Source of the DNA: Marinomonas foliarum
Lineage (GTDB): Bacteria > Pseudomonadota > Gammaproteobacteria > Pseudomonadales > Marinomonadaceae
Assembly: GCF_003337275.1 (NCBI RefSeq)
Contig: NZ_QPJQ01000004.1
Location: 62,001 to 126,000, forward strand
Direction: 5' to 3'
DNA length: 64,000 nt
Positions within the stretch are counted from its first letter, which is position 1. Each line of letters starts with the position of its first letter. A model generated the notes under the pieces. That model was not told the DNA's origin, did not search any database, and saw only the letters and a program-made list of their open reading frames with translations. The position numbers and the translations under genes are program-made. Shown in pieces: positions 35,333-45,189 of the stretch.

Positions 35333-37143
35333 TGAAGCAATACCTTCTTTCATTAATATCGCAAAACAAGCCACATCGCTTGTTTTTCTCACTAATGACA
35401 ACTTTGCTTTTTATTATATTATCAAGCTCACTTCATGCTGCCAGCGTTACTGCTTCACTTAATAAGAATGTTTCCAACGAAAATGAAGTGGTGCAACTAA
35501 CTCTACGTGCTGACTTCTCAGATACGGGCAACGGCCCCGATCTAACACCATTAGAACGCGACTTCGATATTTTAGGAAAAAGCCAAAACAGCCAATTTAG
35601 TTTTAATTTAGGCACGAGTACAGCACTGAATTTTTGGGTTGTTACCCTGATGCCAAAATCCGTCGGCACCGTTGAAATACCCCCTATCAAAATAGGCGAC
35701 CTTGAGTCTCAGCCGATTCGGCTGACTGTAAAAAGTTCGCCTCAGCTATTGGACAACAATGGCAATCCGCCCGTGATGATCAAAACAGAAGTATCTGAAG
35801 TGGAACCTTACCTTCAACAAGAGGTCATCCTAAGCGTAAAACTCTATACGTCTGTCGCCTTACAAAATGCGAATCGTTCAGTACCGTCGCACCCAGATAT
35901 TGTAGTAGAAAGACTGATCGATGACCAAATGAATTATCAAACCGTCAATGGCACACAATATCAGGTCATTACACGTGAATATTTAGCCTTTCCACAGCGC
36001 AGCGGCCTACTGACAATTCCACCACAAAGTATTCAGGCGATGATCAATACATCGACAGGCCGACGAATGATTAAGGTTCAAAGTGAGCCCCTTAACCTTC
36101 AAGTCATTCCGATTCCAGCAAGCTTTACAGGTGACGCTTGGCTACCAAGCGAAAAAGTGACTGTCTCAACTAGTTTAGAGAAAACAAATGATGCACCAAG
36201 AGTTGGTGACACATTGATTTGGACAATTGACATCAAAGCCGATGGTGCGCTGCCTGAGCAAATTCCAACGCTAGAGTTTAATAGCACGCGAGACTATAAA
36301 CTGTACCCAAAACCACCTCAGTTTAATAACCAGAAGAATTCAACCGGTGTAACTGGCAATCAAACGATCGTTGTTGAAGTTGTTCCAACCGAGGAAGGGA
36401 GCCTATCGCTGCCCGATATAAACATTACTTATTGGAACACAGACGAAAGAGCCATAAGTACCGCGAGCGCGTCAACAGACAGTATTGAGATTGCTCCGCT
36501 TCCAAACAGCACTGGGCAATCAGACGAAACAGCAGGCAACAACCCAACGATTAGCGATCCATTACCCGCTCAAAGCCGATCCATTGCTCCGATATCTTTG
36601 GCCAAAAAAGCGGTTAAACCTGCCAATACAGACAACCAAATAGAAGTAGTACCCGAAACGTCAAACGAGAGTAAATCGCTGCGAGACTACCTCATTAGTG
36701 GATTGCTTATCCTTGCCGTTCTTATGTTAGGCGCATGGATAGCCTCTTGGCTAAAACGCAAAAAACTAAAAACAAACACAGACAGTGATGTTCCGACACT
36801 GCAAGAGTTTGCTCCTCTCAGCACTTTAAGTGAACAAAGCGCTTATAAAGCATTAATTGAGTGCTGCCAGCAGAACAACCTACAGTCATTAAGACCAAGC
36901 CTATTGGAATGGGCTCGTCACCGCTGGGGAGATGATGAAATTCGTAGCGTAGATGACATTAAACGCCTCACATCAGTTCAGGTCACCCAATTGCTGATGG
37001 AAGCCGAAATAATGCTTTACTCAAATAACCCCGCCCACGAATGGCACGGTGAACCACTTGCGGATGCTTTAGAAGAATTCACAAGCGGGCAAGAAAAGCC
37101 TTCTAAAGCCAGTCAATTAAAAACGCTCTACCCAAATTTTTAA
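35326..37143 (+). CDS. BatD-family oxygen tolerance protein
   Basis: The 605-residue protein has an N-terminal signal sequence (LFFSLMTTLLFIILSSSLHA), beta-rich periplasmic domains with EVSEVEPYLQQEVILSVKLYT, and a transmembrane helix near 455-475 (DYLISGLLILAVLMLGAWIASWL) before a cytoplasmic tail. This is the BatD layout and it ends the operon. ATG 35326 and ATG 35332 are both possible; they differ by two codons. Confidence 0.87.
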   Translation: MVMKQYLLSLISQNKPHRLFFSLMTTLLFIILSSSLHAASVTASLNKNVSNENEVVQLTLRADFSDTGNGPDLTPLERDFDILGKSQNSQFSFNLGTSTALNFWVVTLMPKSVGTVEIPPIKIGDLESQPIRLTVKSSPQLLDNNGNPPVMIKTEVSEVEPYLQQEVILSVKLYTSVALQNANRSVPSHPDIVVERLIDDQMNYQTVNGTQYQVITREYLAFPQRSGLLTIPPQSIQAMINTSTGRRMIKVQSEPLNLQVIPIPASFTGDAWLPSEKVTVSTSLEKTNDAPRVGDTLIWTIDIKADGALPEQIPTLEFNSTRDYKLYPKPPQFNNQKNSTGVTGNQTIVVEVVPTEEGSLSLPDINITYWNTDERAISTASASTDSIEIAPLPNSTGQSDETAGNNPTISDPLPAQSRSIAPISLAKKAVKPANTDNQIEVVPETSNESKSLRDYLISGLLILAVLMLGAWIASWLKRKKLKTNTDSDVPTLQEFAPLSTLSEQSAYKALIECCQQNNLQSLRPSLLEWARHRWGDDEIRSVDDIKRLTSVQVTQLLMEAEIMLYSNNPAHEWHGEPLADALEEFTSGQEKPSKASQLKTLYPNF

Positions 37144-37170
37144 CCGACATTTAATTTAAAAAGGACCATC

Positions 37171-38094
37171 ATGATGACACCTTTTCAATCTGGCATAATC
37201 GCCGAAGCGTCAAGTGACGCCCTTTTCATCACACTTAATGTCAATAGATCAGAAATCGATACGCTTACAAGCGCCCTAGCTGCCACTCCAGCCCTTATTG
37301 GAGAACTACAAGCACAATTCCCAGACGCTGAACTTCATGCTGCTGTAGGCCTTAGCAGCTTAATATGGGATGAACTAGACTCTGCACGACCAAAATTTCT
37401 TGCACCTTTCCCTCATATCACAGGTAAAGATATTGAGTTGGTATCAACGGACGTTGACTTAGTTCTTCACATTCGATCTTCTCGCCACGATGTGACTTAC
37501 CAGCTAGGTCAGGTTCTGTTTACTGCTCTTGGAAAAAGCGTCACATTAGTAGATGAAGTCAGCTGCTTTAAATATCTTGATAACCGAGATCTAACTGGCT
37601 TTGTTGACGGCACTGAAAACCCTGCAGGCGAACAGCGTAAGTCGGTAGCTTTGGTAGGTGATGAAGACTCTAGCTTTAAACAGGGTTCGTATTTCAACCT
37701 GATGTGCTTTGTTCATGACTTAGAAAAATGGGAAAAAGAAGACCTTAAAACTCAAGAAGACGTATACGGCAGAACTAAACATACAAACCAAGAATATCCA
37801 TCATCAGAAAAATCGGTACATGCACATACTAAACGCACTTCATTAAAAGATGAGAATGGCGAGTCGTTGGAGATATTACGTCACAGCATGCCCTTTGCGT
37901 CTTTAACCGAAAAAGGTCTAATGTTTGCCAGCTACAGCAAAACTCCTGTTATTTTTAATATGATGTTAGAAAGCATGGTGAAAGGTGATGAAAATGGCAA
38001 CACAGATAATCTAATGAAATACACCCAAGCGACAACAGGGCAAGCATTCTTTATCCCATCCAATGATTGGCTGCAGTCTTGCGCCAATAAATAG
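37171..38094 (+). CDS. DyP-type heme peroxidase
   Basis: The 307-residue enzyme has the family signature GFVDGTENP (143-151) with the distal aspartate, a candidate proximal histidine in KSVHAHTKRTS (near 212), and the C-terminal MPFASLTEKGLMFASYSKTP. It reduces hydrogen peroxide or oxidises dyes and iron porphyrins; the real substrate is unknown. No signal peptide, so cytoplasmic. It follows the Bat operon by 27 bases. Confidence 0.9.
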   Translation: MMTPFQSGIIAEASSDALFITLNVNRSEIDTLTSALAATPALIGELQAQFPDAELHAAVGLSSLIWDELDSARPKFLAPFPHITGKDIELVSTDVDLVLHIRSSRHDVTYQLGQVLFTALGKSVTLVDEVSCFKYLDNRDLTGFVDGTENPAGEQRKSVALVGDEDSSFKQGSYFNLMCFVHDLEKWEKEDLKTQEDVYGRTKHTNQEYPSSEKSVHAHTKRTSLKDENGESLEILRHSMPFASLTEKGLMFASYSKTPVIFNMMLESMVKGDENGNTDNLMKYTQATTGQAFFIPSNDWLQSCANK

Positions 38095-38133
38095 CACCTA
38101 ATTACTAATACCTAACAATAGTTATCCAATAAA

Positions 38134-38160
38134 AAAGCCACTTCAAATTGAAGTGGCTTT
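38134..38160. terminator. Bidirectional terminator between DyP and ppiD
   Basis: AAAGCCACTTCAA pairs with TTGAAGTGGCTTT around a single base, with A-rich and T-rich flanks on either side, between converging genes. Confidence 0.9.
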
Positions 38161-38192
38161 TTACTTTTTTCTATACGTTATATGTCGATCAG

Positions 38193-40019
38193 TTAACGTT
38201 CGATCTTCGCATTATTCTTTAAAAGATCTTGTTGGGCTTGAGTACTCAAACTCGCTTGAGTTTGATTCAAGTAGCGCTCATAAGCCAATTTCTGATCATC
38301 AGAAAGTGTCAAATCACCAACTGCAACATCATTTAAGCGAATCAGCACCAAATCACCGTTAGACAAACTTTCGATACCAACAACTGGAGTATTTGCTTCT
38401 GGGTGCGGTAGAGAAAAAGCCAAAGACGTAATTTCGTCTTGCCCACGCTTAGCGGCCTCTACAGATGTCCATGACACTGAGTTAGACTCTTTAGTCTTCT
38501 CTGCTTTCGCCTGTAGCGACTCTACCGCCTTATTCTGCACGACAATAGAAGCTACCTGCTCTTTCGTTTCATCGTAAGACTGGAAAGACTCTGGCTGGAA
38601 ATCATTCAAATGGACAACAGCAACTTGATCATCACTCAGTTCAATCAAATTACTATTTTGGCCATCTTCCAAAACCGCAACATCGAACGCAGCAGCAATA
38701 ACAGAAGGGTTACTAGTGATTTCATCAGAACCACCTTCTCTGCCAAAGTACGCGCTCTGAAGGATATCTACATCGTACTCTTTGGCGATAGCATCAAGCT
38801 TGTCGCTTGCATAAGCCAAATCAGTAATATCTTCATGCGCAGTTAGTAAAGCATCTCTAGCTTTGTCTTTACGCAGAGTTTCTTCTAGTTCTGCTTTTTT
38901 GGAGGCAAAACTTGGCACATCTGGCGCTGTCACATCATCCAACTTAATTAGGTGATAACCGAACTGAGTTTTAGCCTGTTCAATGTCACCTTTTTTCATC
39001 GAAAACAACACATTATCGAACGCTTCGTCTATGGTACCTTGCTCAACATAGCCTAGGTTACCACCATCATTTTTCGAACCGATATCATCAGAGTATTCTG
39101 CCGCCAAATCAGCAAAGCTTGCGCCTGATTTTAACTTATCTTGAACTTCATCGATAAGTGCTTGCGCTTCTTCATCCGATCTATCTGATGTCTCAATTAG
39201 AATATGCGACGCTGATCTTTCTTCTTGAGGCAAACTTGAAATAGAAGCTTGGTAAGCGTCCTGCAATTCAGCATCGGTGACATTCACTTTGTTGTAAAAG
39301 TCTGAGCTGGAAACAACAACGTAGTTTAGCTTAACCTGCTCAGGTGTTTTAAAACTGTCTTTATGCTCATCATAATAGGCTTTCAGCTCTTCATCAGTCA
39401 CGCTTGTTACTTCTGACTCATCAGCTAATGAAAAAGAAACATAATCATACGATCTAGTTTGTGACTGAAGCTTTGAAACACCATCCACTTGATAAGGCAA
39501 AACAAATTCAGAGCCTGCAATGGCATTACGTGGCTGCTGAATAAGAACATCTTGCTTAATACGCTCTTTAAAAGCTAAAGGCGTAAATCCAAGAGAGCGA
39601 ATGAAATTAAGGTATTTATTTTCATCAAATTGCCCATTGGTTTGAAACTGTTCAGCTTGTAGTAAATACGCATTCACCTGAGCATCAGAAACACCCAAGC
39701 CCAATTCTTTTGCTTGATTAGCTAATACTACACGCTGGACAAGCTCGTCTAATGCCCGACGCTGCAGTAAATTGTCTTCCAATAATGCTGGATTAATTTG
39801 CCCACCCATCATCGAAATTAATTGTCTACGCTGCGTTTCTGCACCTTGTAGCATTTGAGTGCGGCTAATATCAACACCATCAACCTCTGCTACCTTGTCG
39901 GATGAGCTAAAACTTTGAACCAAGGCATCTACGCCAAATAGAGCAAAAGTCACAACGATAAAACCAACAATGATCTTTACCACAATTCCTTGTGACTTAT
40001 CTCTGATATCCTGGAGCAT
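38193..40019 (-). CDS. ppiD: Periplasmic folding chaperone PpiD
   Basis: The 608-residue protein is anchored by an N-terminal helix (KIIVGFIVVTFALFGVDAL) and projects into the periplasm, where it assists proteins leaving SecYEG. A SurA-type N-domain is followed by a parvulin domain (SASHILIETSDRSDEEAQ to GGNLGYVEQGTI, about 265-355). I use ATG 40019, which has GGAGG five bases upstream; a TTG at 40031 would add four residues. It follows hupB and tRNA-Asp, as in related genomes. Confidence 0.93.
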   Translation of the reverse strand: MLQDIRDKSQGIVVKIIVGFIVVTFALFGVDALVQSFSSSDKVAEVDGVDISRTQMLQGAETQRRQLISMMGGQINPALLEDNLLQRRALDELVQRVVLANQAKELGLGVSDAQVNAYLLQAEQFQTNGQFDENKYLNFIRSLGFTPLAFKERIKQDVLIQQPRNAIAGSEFVLPYQVDGVSKLQSQTRSYDYVSFSLADESEVTSVTDEELKAYYDEHKDSFKTPEQVKLNYVVVSSSDFYNKVNVTDAELQDAYQASISSLPQEERSASHILIETSDRSDEEAQALIDEVQDKLKSGASFADLAAEYSDDIGSKNDGGNLGYVEQGTIDEAFDNVLFSMKKGDIEQAKTQFGYHLIKLDDVTAPDVPSFASKKAELEETLRKDKARDALLTAHEDITDLAYASDKLDAIAKEYDVDILQSAYFGREGGSDEITSNPSVIAAAFDVAVLEDGQNSNLIELSDDQVAVVHLNDFQPESFQSYDETKEQVASIVVQNKAVESLQAKAEKTKESNSVSWTSVEAAKRGQDEITSLAFSLPHPEANTPVVGIESLSNGDLVLIRLNDVAVGDLTLSDDQKLAYERYLNQTQASLSTQAQQDLLKNNAKIER

Positions 40020-40054
40020 TACTGCCTCCAAATGAATGAATTAAATGTCCAATA

Positions 40055-40087
40055 AAAAAGGTGCATTCCGCTTGGAATACACCTTTT
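40055..40087 (-). terminator. Terminator of hupB/tRNA-Asp
   Basis: On the minus strand AAAAGGTG-ATTCC pairs with GGAAT-CACCTTTT, followed by six T residues, just past the tRNA. Confidence 0.85.
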
Positions 40088-40095
40088 GTGTCTAA

Positions 40096-40172
40096 TGGCG
40101 GAACAGACGGGACTCGAACCCGCGACCCCCTGCGTGACAGGCAGGTATTCTAACCAACTGAACTACTGCTCC
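40096..40172 (-). tRNA. tRNA-Asp (GTC)
   Basis: The 77-base gene including encoded CCA reads GGAGCAGTAGTTCAG at the 5' end. The anticodon stem-loop CCTGC-CTGTCAC-GCAGG carries GTC, and GGTTCGAGTCC forms the T-arm. It starts only 7 bases after the hupB stop, so it must be cut from the hupB transcript or have a promoter inside hupB. Confidence 0.97.
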
Positions 40173-40179
40173 AAAAACA

Positions 40180-40452
40180 TTAGTTTACAGCGTCTTTAAG
40201 ACCTTTACCTGCCTTAAAGCCAGGAACCTTCGCCGCTTTAATTTGGATTTCCTCACCAGTTTGAGGATTACGGCCTGTACGTGCCGCACGTTCTTTTACT
40301 GCAAAAGTACCAAAACCAACTAGTGTAACCTGGTCACCTTTTGCTAAAGCCGCTTCAATTGCTTTTAGTGTTGCGTCAAGAGCATTGCTAGCAGAAGCTT
40401 TAGATAAATCAGCAGAAGCTGCAATAGCATCAATCAATTCAGATTTGTTCAC
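40180..40452 (-). CDS. hupB: DNA-binding protein HU-beta
   Basis: The 90-residue nucleoid protein opens [19 protein letters not shown] and has the HU signature [25 protein letters not shown]. It bends and compacts DNA. It lies between lon and ppiD, the conserved gammaproteobacterial order, with tRNA-Asp directly after it. Confidence 0.96.
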   Translation of the reverse strand: MNKSELIDAIAASADLSKASASNALDATLKAIEAALAKGDQVTLVGFGTFAVKERAARTGRNPQTGEEIQIKAAKVPGFKAGKGLKDAVN

Positions 40453-40578
40453 GTTGTACCCCTTCAGTATTTTCGTGGTTCCTTAATTTTTTTTCGGCTC
40501 AGTATAAATACCTACCAACAAGGCCGAGCGAGAAGTTATACAAGCCCGACCTACTCCCTGTCAACACAGGATATGACC

Positions 40579-42972
40579 TTAATGATGACTTACAGTTTCT
40601 TGTTCATCAACAGTTTTTTCACTAGAAGGTAAGGTTTCTACCTTTTTTGGTGAAGGAATGTACTCTAAAGCAATATCCAGTACCTCATCAATCCATTTGA
40701 CAGGGATGACTTCAATGTCTGCTTTGATATTATCAGGAATTTCCTTCAAATCACGAGCATTTTCTTGCGGAATAAGAACTGTTTTTATCCCACCCCTGTG
40801 AGCCGCTAGAAGCTTCTCTTTAAGCCCACCAATAGGTAGCACCTCCCCACGCAGGGTAATCTCGCCAGTCATCGCCACAGAGGCCTTAACGGGGATCTTA
40901 GTTAGCACTGACACAATAGCTGTACACATCGCCACGCCCGCACTAGGCCCATCTTTCGGAGTCGCCCCTTCCGGAACATGTAAATGAAGGTCGGTTTTTT
41001 CATGAAAATCTTCATCAATTCCCAGACCAACAGCTCGACTTCTGACAACTGTTAATGCTGCTTGAATAGATTCTTGCATCACATCGCCAAGCGAACCTGT
41101 CTTAACATGACGACCTTTTCCTGGCACTCCAGCCGCCTCAATGGTCAATAATTCACCACCAACGGAGGTCCAAGCCAAGCCTGTAACTTGGCCAATTTGA
41201 TTTTTTTCTTCTGCTTTACCGTAACTAAATTTATGAATTCCAGAAAAATCCTCTAAATTAGCACTAGTTACTTCCACTGCTTTTGCGTCTTTTGCTTTGG
41301 TTAGAGCTTGTTTTTTAACTACACGACGGCAAATCTTACTTAACTCGCGCTCCAAACCACGCACACCAGCCTCTTTTGTATAGTAACGAATGACGTCCAT
41401 AAGCGCCTCATCCGTCACCTGAATTTCCTTCTCTTTTAGTCCAGCTTGCTTAATTTGCTTAGGCAATAAATAACGCTTCGCGATGTTAAGTTTTTCGTCT
41501 TCGGTATAACCAGGAATACGAATTACTTCCATACGATCAAGTAATGGACCAGGAATATTCATACTATTAGACGTACAGATAAACATCACATCTGAAAGAT
41601 CGAAATCTACTTCAAGGTAATGATCATTAAAAGTATGATTTTGCTCTGGATCAAGCACCTCTAACAGTGCAGACGCAGGATCACCACGTTGATCCATACC
41701 CATCTTATCGATCTCATCCAATAAAAAGAGTGGATTCTTAACTTTCACTTTCGCCAATTTTTGCAGCAATTTACCCGGCATAGAACCAATGTAGGTACGG
41801 CGATGACCACGTATTTCAGCCTCATCACGCACCCCACCAAGCGCCATACGAACGTATTGGCGATTCACAGCTTTGGCAATAGACTGACCCAACGAGGTTT
41901 TACCAACACCCGGAGGCCCAACCAAACAAAGCACAGGCCCTTTTACTTTCTTTACTCGCTGCTGAACTGCCAAGAACTCTAAAATGCGCTCTTTAACATC
42001 TTGCAGGCCATAATGGTCTTGGTTAAGGATCTTCTCAGCATAAGCTAAGTCATTACGTACTTTACTGCGTTTTTTCCAAGGCAGTGATGTTAACCAATCA
42101 ATATAACCACGGACAACCGTTGCTTCTGCTGACATTGGTGACATCATGCGTAGCTTTTTCAATTCAGCTTCCGCTTTGTCTTTTGCCTCATCAGACATAC
42201 CCACTTCATTAATTTTCTCTTGAAGTGCGTCTAACTCATTTCCACTGTCTTCCATATCACCCAGTTCTTTTTGAATGGCTTTCATCTGCTCATTCAAATA
42301 GTACTCGCGCTGGCTTTTTTCCATCTGTTTTTTAACACGGCTACGGATGCTTTTTTCAAGGTGAGCAATATCTAACTCGCCATCCATCAAACCTATTAAA
42401 TATTCACCACGACCAGTTAATGAATCTATTTCCAATACTTTTTGCTTATCTTCAAGCTTCAGGCTCATATGGCCCGTGATGTTATCAATCAATTTTGATA
42501 GGTCATCAATAGACTTTAAAGAAGACACCACTTCAGCCGGAATACGTTTGCTACCAGCCACATATTCATCCAGCTGCTTAATAAGCGCATTACGAATCAC
42601 GTTATGCTCAGCGTCATCTTCTTCTTGAATATCTAACTCGGTAATACGACCAAGCACAAACCCTTCGGCCTCTTCCATAGACTCAAGGCGAGCACGCTTT
42701 CCACCTTCAACAAGAACCTTAACCGTTCCATCTGGTAGGCGTAGCAACTGCATCACTTTTGCAGTGGTACCAATTGAGTACAGATCCCCTAACACTGGGT
42801 CATCTTTCGATGCATCTTGCTGAGCAACAAGAAAAACATGCTTATCATTTTCCATAGCAGACTCTAATGCCGCTATGGATTTAGCACGTCCAACAAATAA
42901 CGGCAGGACCATATGGGGATACACAACCACATCGCGAAGTGGCAACATTGGCAGTAGTAAAGAATCTGTCAT
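40579..42972 (-). CDS. lon: ATP-dependent protease Lon
   Basis: The 797-residue hexameric protease degrades misfolded and regulatory proteins. It shows the substrate-binding LON domain (PMLPLRDVVVYPHMVLPLFVGR), Walker A GPPGVGKTSLGQS, Walker B FLLDEIDKM, and the protease site with serine in DGPSAGVAM and lysine in GGLKEKLLAA. ATG 42972 has GGAAG just upstream and gives the usual N-terminus; an in-frame start 13 codons earlier is less likely. A possible heat-shock promoter lies upstream. Confidence 0.96.
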   Translation of the reverse strand: MTDSLLLPMLPLRDVVVYPHMVLPLFVGRAKSIAALESAMENDKHVFLVAQQDASKDDPVLGDLYSIGTTAKVMQLLRLPDGTVKVLVEGGKRARLESMEEAEGFVLGRITELDIQEEDDAEHNVIRNALIKQLDEYVAGSKRIPAEVVSSLKSIDDLSKLIDNITGHMSLKLEDKQKVLEIDSLTGRGEYLIGLMDGELDIAHLEKSIRSRVKKQMEKSQREYYLNEQMKAIQKELGDMEDSGNELDALQEKINEVGMSDEAKDKAEAELKKLRMMSPMSAEATVVRGYIDWLTSLPWKKRSKVRNDLAYAEKILNQDHYGLQDVKERILEFLAVQQRVKKVKGPVLCLVGPPGVGKTSLGQSIAKAVNRQYVRMALGGVRDEAEIRGHRRTYIGSMPGKLLQKLAKVKVKNPLFLLDEIDKMGMDQRGDPASALLEVLDPEQNHTFNDHYLEVDFDLSDVMFICTSNSMNIPGPLLDRMEVIRIPGYTEDEKLNIAKRYLLPKQIKQAGLKEKEIQVTDEALMDVIRYYTKEAGVRGLERELSKICRRVVKKQALTKAKDAKAVEVTSANLEDFSGIHKFSYGKAEEKNQIGQVTGLAWTSVGGELLTIEAAGVPGKGRHVKTGSLGDVMQESIQAALTVVRSRAVGLGIDEDFHEKTDLHLHVPEGATPKDGPSAGVAMCTAIVSVLTKIPVKASVAMTGEITLRGEVLPIGGLKEKLLAAHRGGIKTVLIPQENARDLKEIPDNIKADIEVIPVKWIDEVLDIALEYIPSPKKVETLPSSEKTVDEQETVSHH

Positions 42973-43041
42973 ATTTTCTTCCAATCCGGGGCGCATATTA
43001 ACAAAGCGCACTTTTCAAATTTAAACAACGATTAGGAAAGA

Positions 43042-43068
43042 GATAAGGGCGATGCCCGAAATTACAAG
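43042..43068 (-). promoter_or_regulatory. Candidate heat-shock (sigma-32) promoter of lon
   Basis: On the minus strand CTTGTAA (43062-43068) and CCCTTAT (43043-43049) are separated by 12 bases, similar to CTTGAAA-N12-15-CCCCAT. lon is a classical heat-shock gene. Confidence 0.4.
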
Positions 43069-43120
43069 CATCGTAACCATTTGAATTTAGTCTACACAGT
43101 GTTTTAAAGCGAAACATCAT

Positions 43121-43160
43121 AAAAAAAGCCGAATTTAAGTAATTACACTTAAATTCGGCT
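43121..43160 (-). terminator. Terminator of clpX
   Basis: On the minus strand AGCCGAATTTAAGT pairs with ACTTAAATTCGGCT (14-base perfect stem), followed by seven T residues. Confidence 0.92.
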
Positions 43161-43185
43161 TTAGATTAATCAGGTATTTAAAAGA

Positions 43186-44466
43186 TTACGCTTTTTTAGC
43201 AACGTCTTCTTTTTCTAATACCATTAAAGGTGCTGACTCACCGCGAATAGACGCGCCGTCCATTACAACTTTTTCAACATCATTACGAGTTGGAAGCTCA
43301 TACATACAATCCAATAAAGAGGATTCTAAAATACTACGCAAGCCACGTGCACCCGTTTTACGCTCTAATGCTAATTTAGCCGCTTCACGCAAAGACTCAG
43401 GTGTGAACTCTAGCTCAACCCCTTCTAACTCAAATAAATGCTGGTACTGTTTAACCAAGGCATTTTTCGGCTGACTTAGGATGATCATCAGTGCTTCTTC
43501 ATCCAACTCTGAAAGTGTTGCAACAACCGGCAAACGACCTACAAACTCAGGAATCAAACCAAATTTAACCAAATCTTCTGTCTCTACTCGATGTACCGCT
43601 TCAGAAAAAGTGCGACCCTCTTCTTTACTCTTCACCGTAGCAGAAAAACCAATACTACTTTTTTCTGTTCTATCACTGATAACACGCTCCAAACCAGCGA
43701 ACGCACCACCACAAATAAACAAGATATTAGACGTATCTACCTGCAAAAACTCTTGTTGCGGATGCTTGCGCCCACCTTGAGGCGGAACAGAGGCAACCGT
43801 ACCTTCAATCAATTTTAGCAAAGCTTGCTGAACACCTTCACCTGATACATCACGTGTAATAGATGGGTTATCAGACTTCCTAGAAATCTTGTCGATTTCG
43901 TCAATATAAACAATACCACGTTGTGCTTTTTCAACATCGTAGTCACAGTTCTGCAGCAGCTTCTGAATGATGTTCTCGACATCTTCACCAACATACCCGG
44001 CTTCTGTTAACGTCGTTGCATCAGCAATCGTAAAAGGAACATCCAAAACTCGTGCAAGCGTTTGAGCCAGCAACGTTTTACCACTACCAGTCGGACCAAT
44101 TAATAAGATATTACTCTTACCAAGCTCAATACTTGTATCCGTTTTACCTTGGTGACGTAAGCGCTTGTAATGGTTGTATACAGCCACAGCCAGAACACGC
44201 TTGGCTTTATCCTGACCAATAACATAATCATCTAAAGCAGCACTAAGTTTAGCTGGTGTTGGCAATTCATCTGCTGACTCGCCGTCTTCACCTGCTTGAG
44301 ATAGCTCTTGCGTAATAATGTTATTACATAGATCTACACACTCATTGCAAATATAAACAGAAGGACCAGCAATCAGCTTCTTAACTTCATCTTGGCTCTT
44401 TCCGCAAAAAGAGCAATACAATAACCGATCGGAGTGGTCGCCACGGCTAAAATTATCATCCGACAT
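43186..44466 (-). CDS. clpX: ClpX ATPase, specificity subunit of ClpXP
   Basis: The 426-residue unfoldase has the N-terminal C4 zinc finger ([15 protein letters not shown] to ICNECVDLC), Walker [13 protein letters not shown], Walker [10 protein letters not shown] and the ClpP-docking IGF loop (SSIGFSATV). It unfolds tagged substrates and feeds them into ClpP. It follows clpP by 16 bases. Confidence 0.97.
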   Translation of the reverse strand: MSDDNFSRGDHSDRLLYCSFCGKSQDEVKKLIAGPSVYICNECVDLCNNIITQELSQAGEDGESADELPTPAKLSAALDDYVIGQDKAKRVLAVAVYNHYKRLRHQGKTDTSIELGKSNILLIGPTGSGKTLLAQTLARVLDVPFTIADATTLTEAGYVGEDVENIIQKLLQNCDYDVEKAQRGIVYIDEIDKISRKSDNPSITRDVSGEGVQQALLKLIEGTVASVPPQGGRKHPQQEFLQVDTSNILFICGGAFAGLERVISDRTEKSSIGFSATVKSKEEGRTFSEAVHRVETEDLVKFGLIPEFVGRLPVVATLSELDEEALMIILSQPKNALVKQYQHLFELEGVELEFTPESLREAAKLALERKTGARGLRSILESSLLDCMYELPTRNDVEKVVMDGASIRGESAPLMVLEKEDVAKKA

Positions 44467-44482
44467 TTATTCCACCCTTTTC

Positions 44483-45115
44483 TTAAACTTTTCGTTTCTG
44501 CAATATTTCATCAATCAAGCCGTATTCTTTTGCTGTCTCAGGGTTCATGAAGTTATCACGATCCGTATCAATAGCAACTTGCTCAATCGGCTTGCCTGTA
44601 TGAAAAGAAATAATTTCATTTAGCTTATGTTTAATACTTAAAATTTCACGTGTATGTATTTCAATATCAGAAGCCTGCCCCTGATAGCCACCTAATGGCT
44701 GGTGAATCATCACTCGTGAATTAGGCAAGCAATAACGTTTACCTTCTGCACCTGCAGTCAATAACAAAGCACCCATGCTAGCCGCCTGACCAATACACAT
44801 AGTGCTAACATCTGGCTTTATAAACTGCATCGTATCATAAATAGACATCCCTGCTGTAACAGAGCCACCAGGAGAATTAATATACAAGTGAATGTCTTTG
44901 TCTGGGTTTTCAGACTCTAAAAACAATAGCTGAGCCACTACCAAGTTAGCCATGTGGTCTTCAACCTGACCAACTAAAAAAATTACTCGCTCCTTGAGCA
45001 AGCGCGAGTAAATATCGAACGACCTTTCTCCACGAGCAGTCTGTTCAATAACCATTGGAACAAGACCATTACTTGTGATTGCAACAGGACCAGTAGTTGG
45101 ATTCGTCAAATTCAT
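44483..45115 (-). CDS. clpP: ClpP protease subunit
   Basis: The 210-residue serine peptidase has the catalytic serine in [14 protein letters not shown], histidine in [10 protein letters not shown] and a downstream aspartate. I use ATG 45115, with AAGGA seven bases upstream, because it gives the normal propeptide length; the longer frame from 45151 adds twelve unlikely residues. A strong hairpin terminator ends 17 bases before this start. Confidence 0.96.
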   Translation of the reverse strand: MNLTNPTTGPVAITSNGLVPMVIEQTARGERSFDIYSRLLKERVIFLVGQVEDHMANLVVAQLLFLESENPDKDIHLYINSPGGSVTAGMSIYDTMQFIKPDVSTMCIGQAASMGALLLTAGAEGKRYCLPNSRVMIHQPLGGYQGQASDIEIHTREILSIKHKLNEIISFHTGKPIEQVAIDTDRDNFMNPETAKEYGLIDEILQKRKV

Positions 45116-45132
45116 ATCGCATTCCTTAAAAC

Positions 45133-45164
45133 AAAAAAGTCGACATAGCATTTGCTATGTCGAC
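45133..45164 (-). terminator. Strong hairpin between tig and clpP
   Basis: On the minus strand GTCGACATAGCA pairs with TGCTATGTCGAC around a short loop, followed by TTTTTTG. It sits immediately before the clpP ribosome site. Confidence 0.88.
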
Positions 45165-45189
45165 CTTATTAAAAAAGATAAGACTCGTC

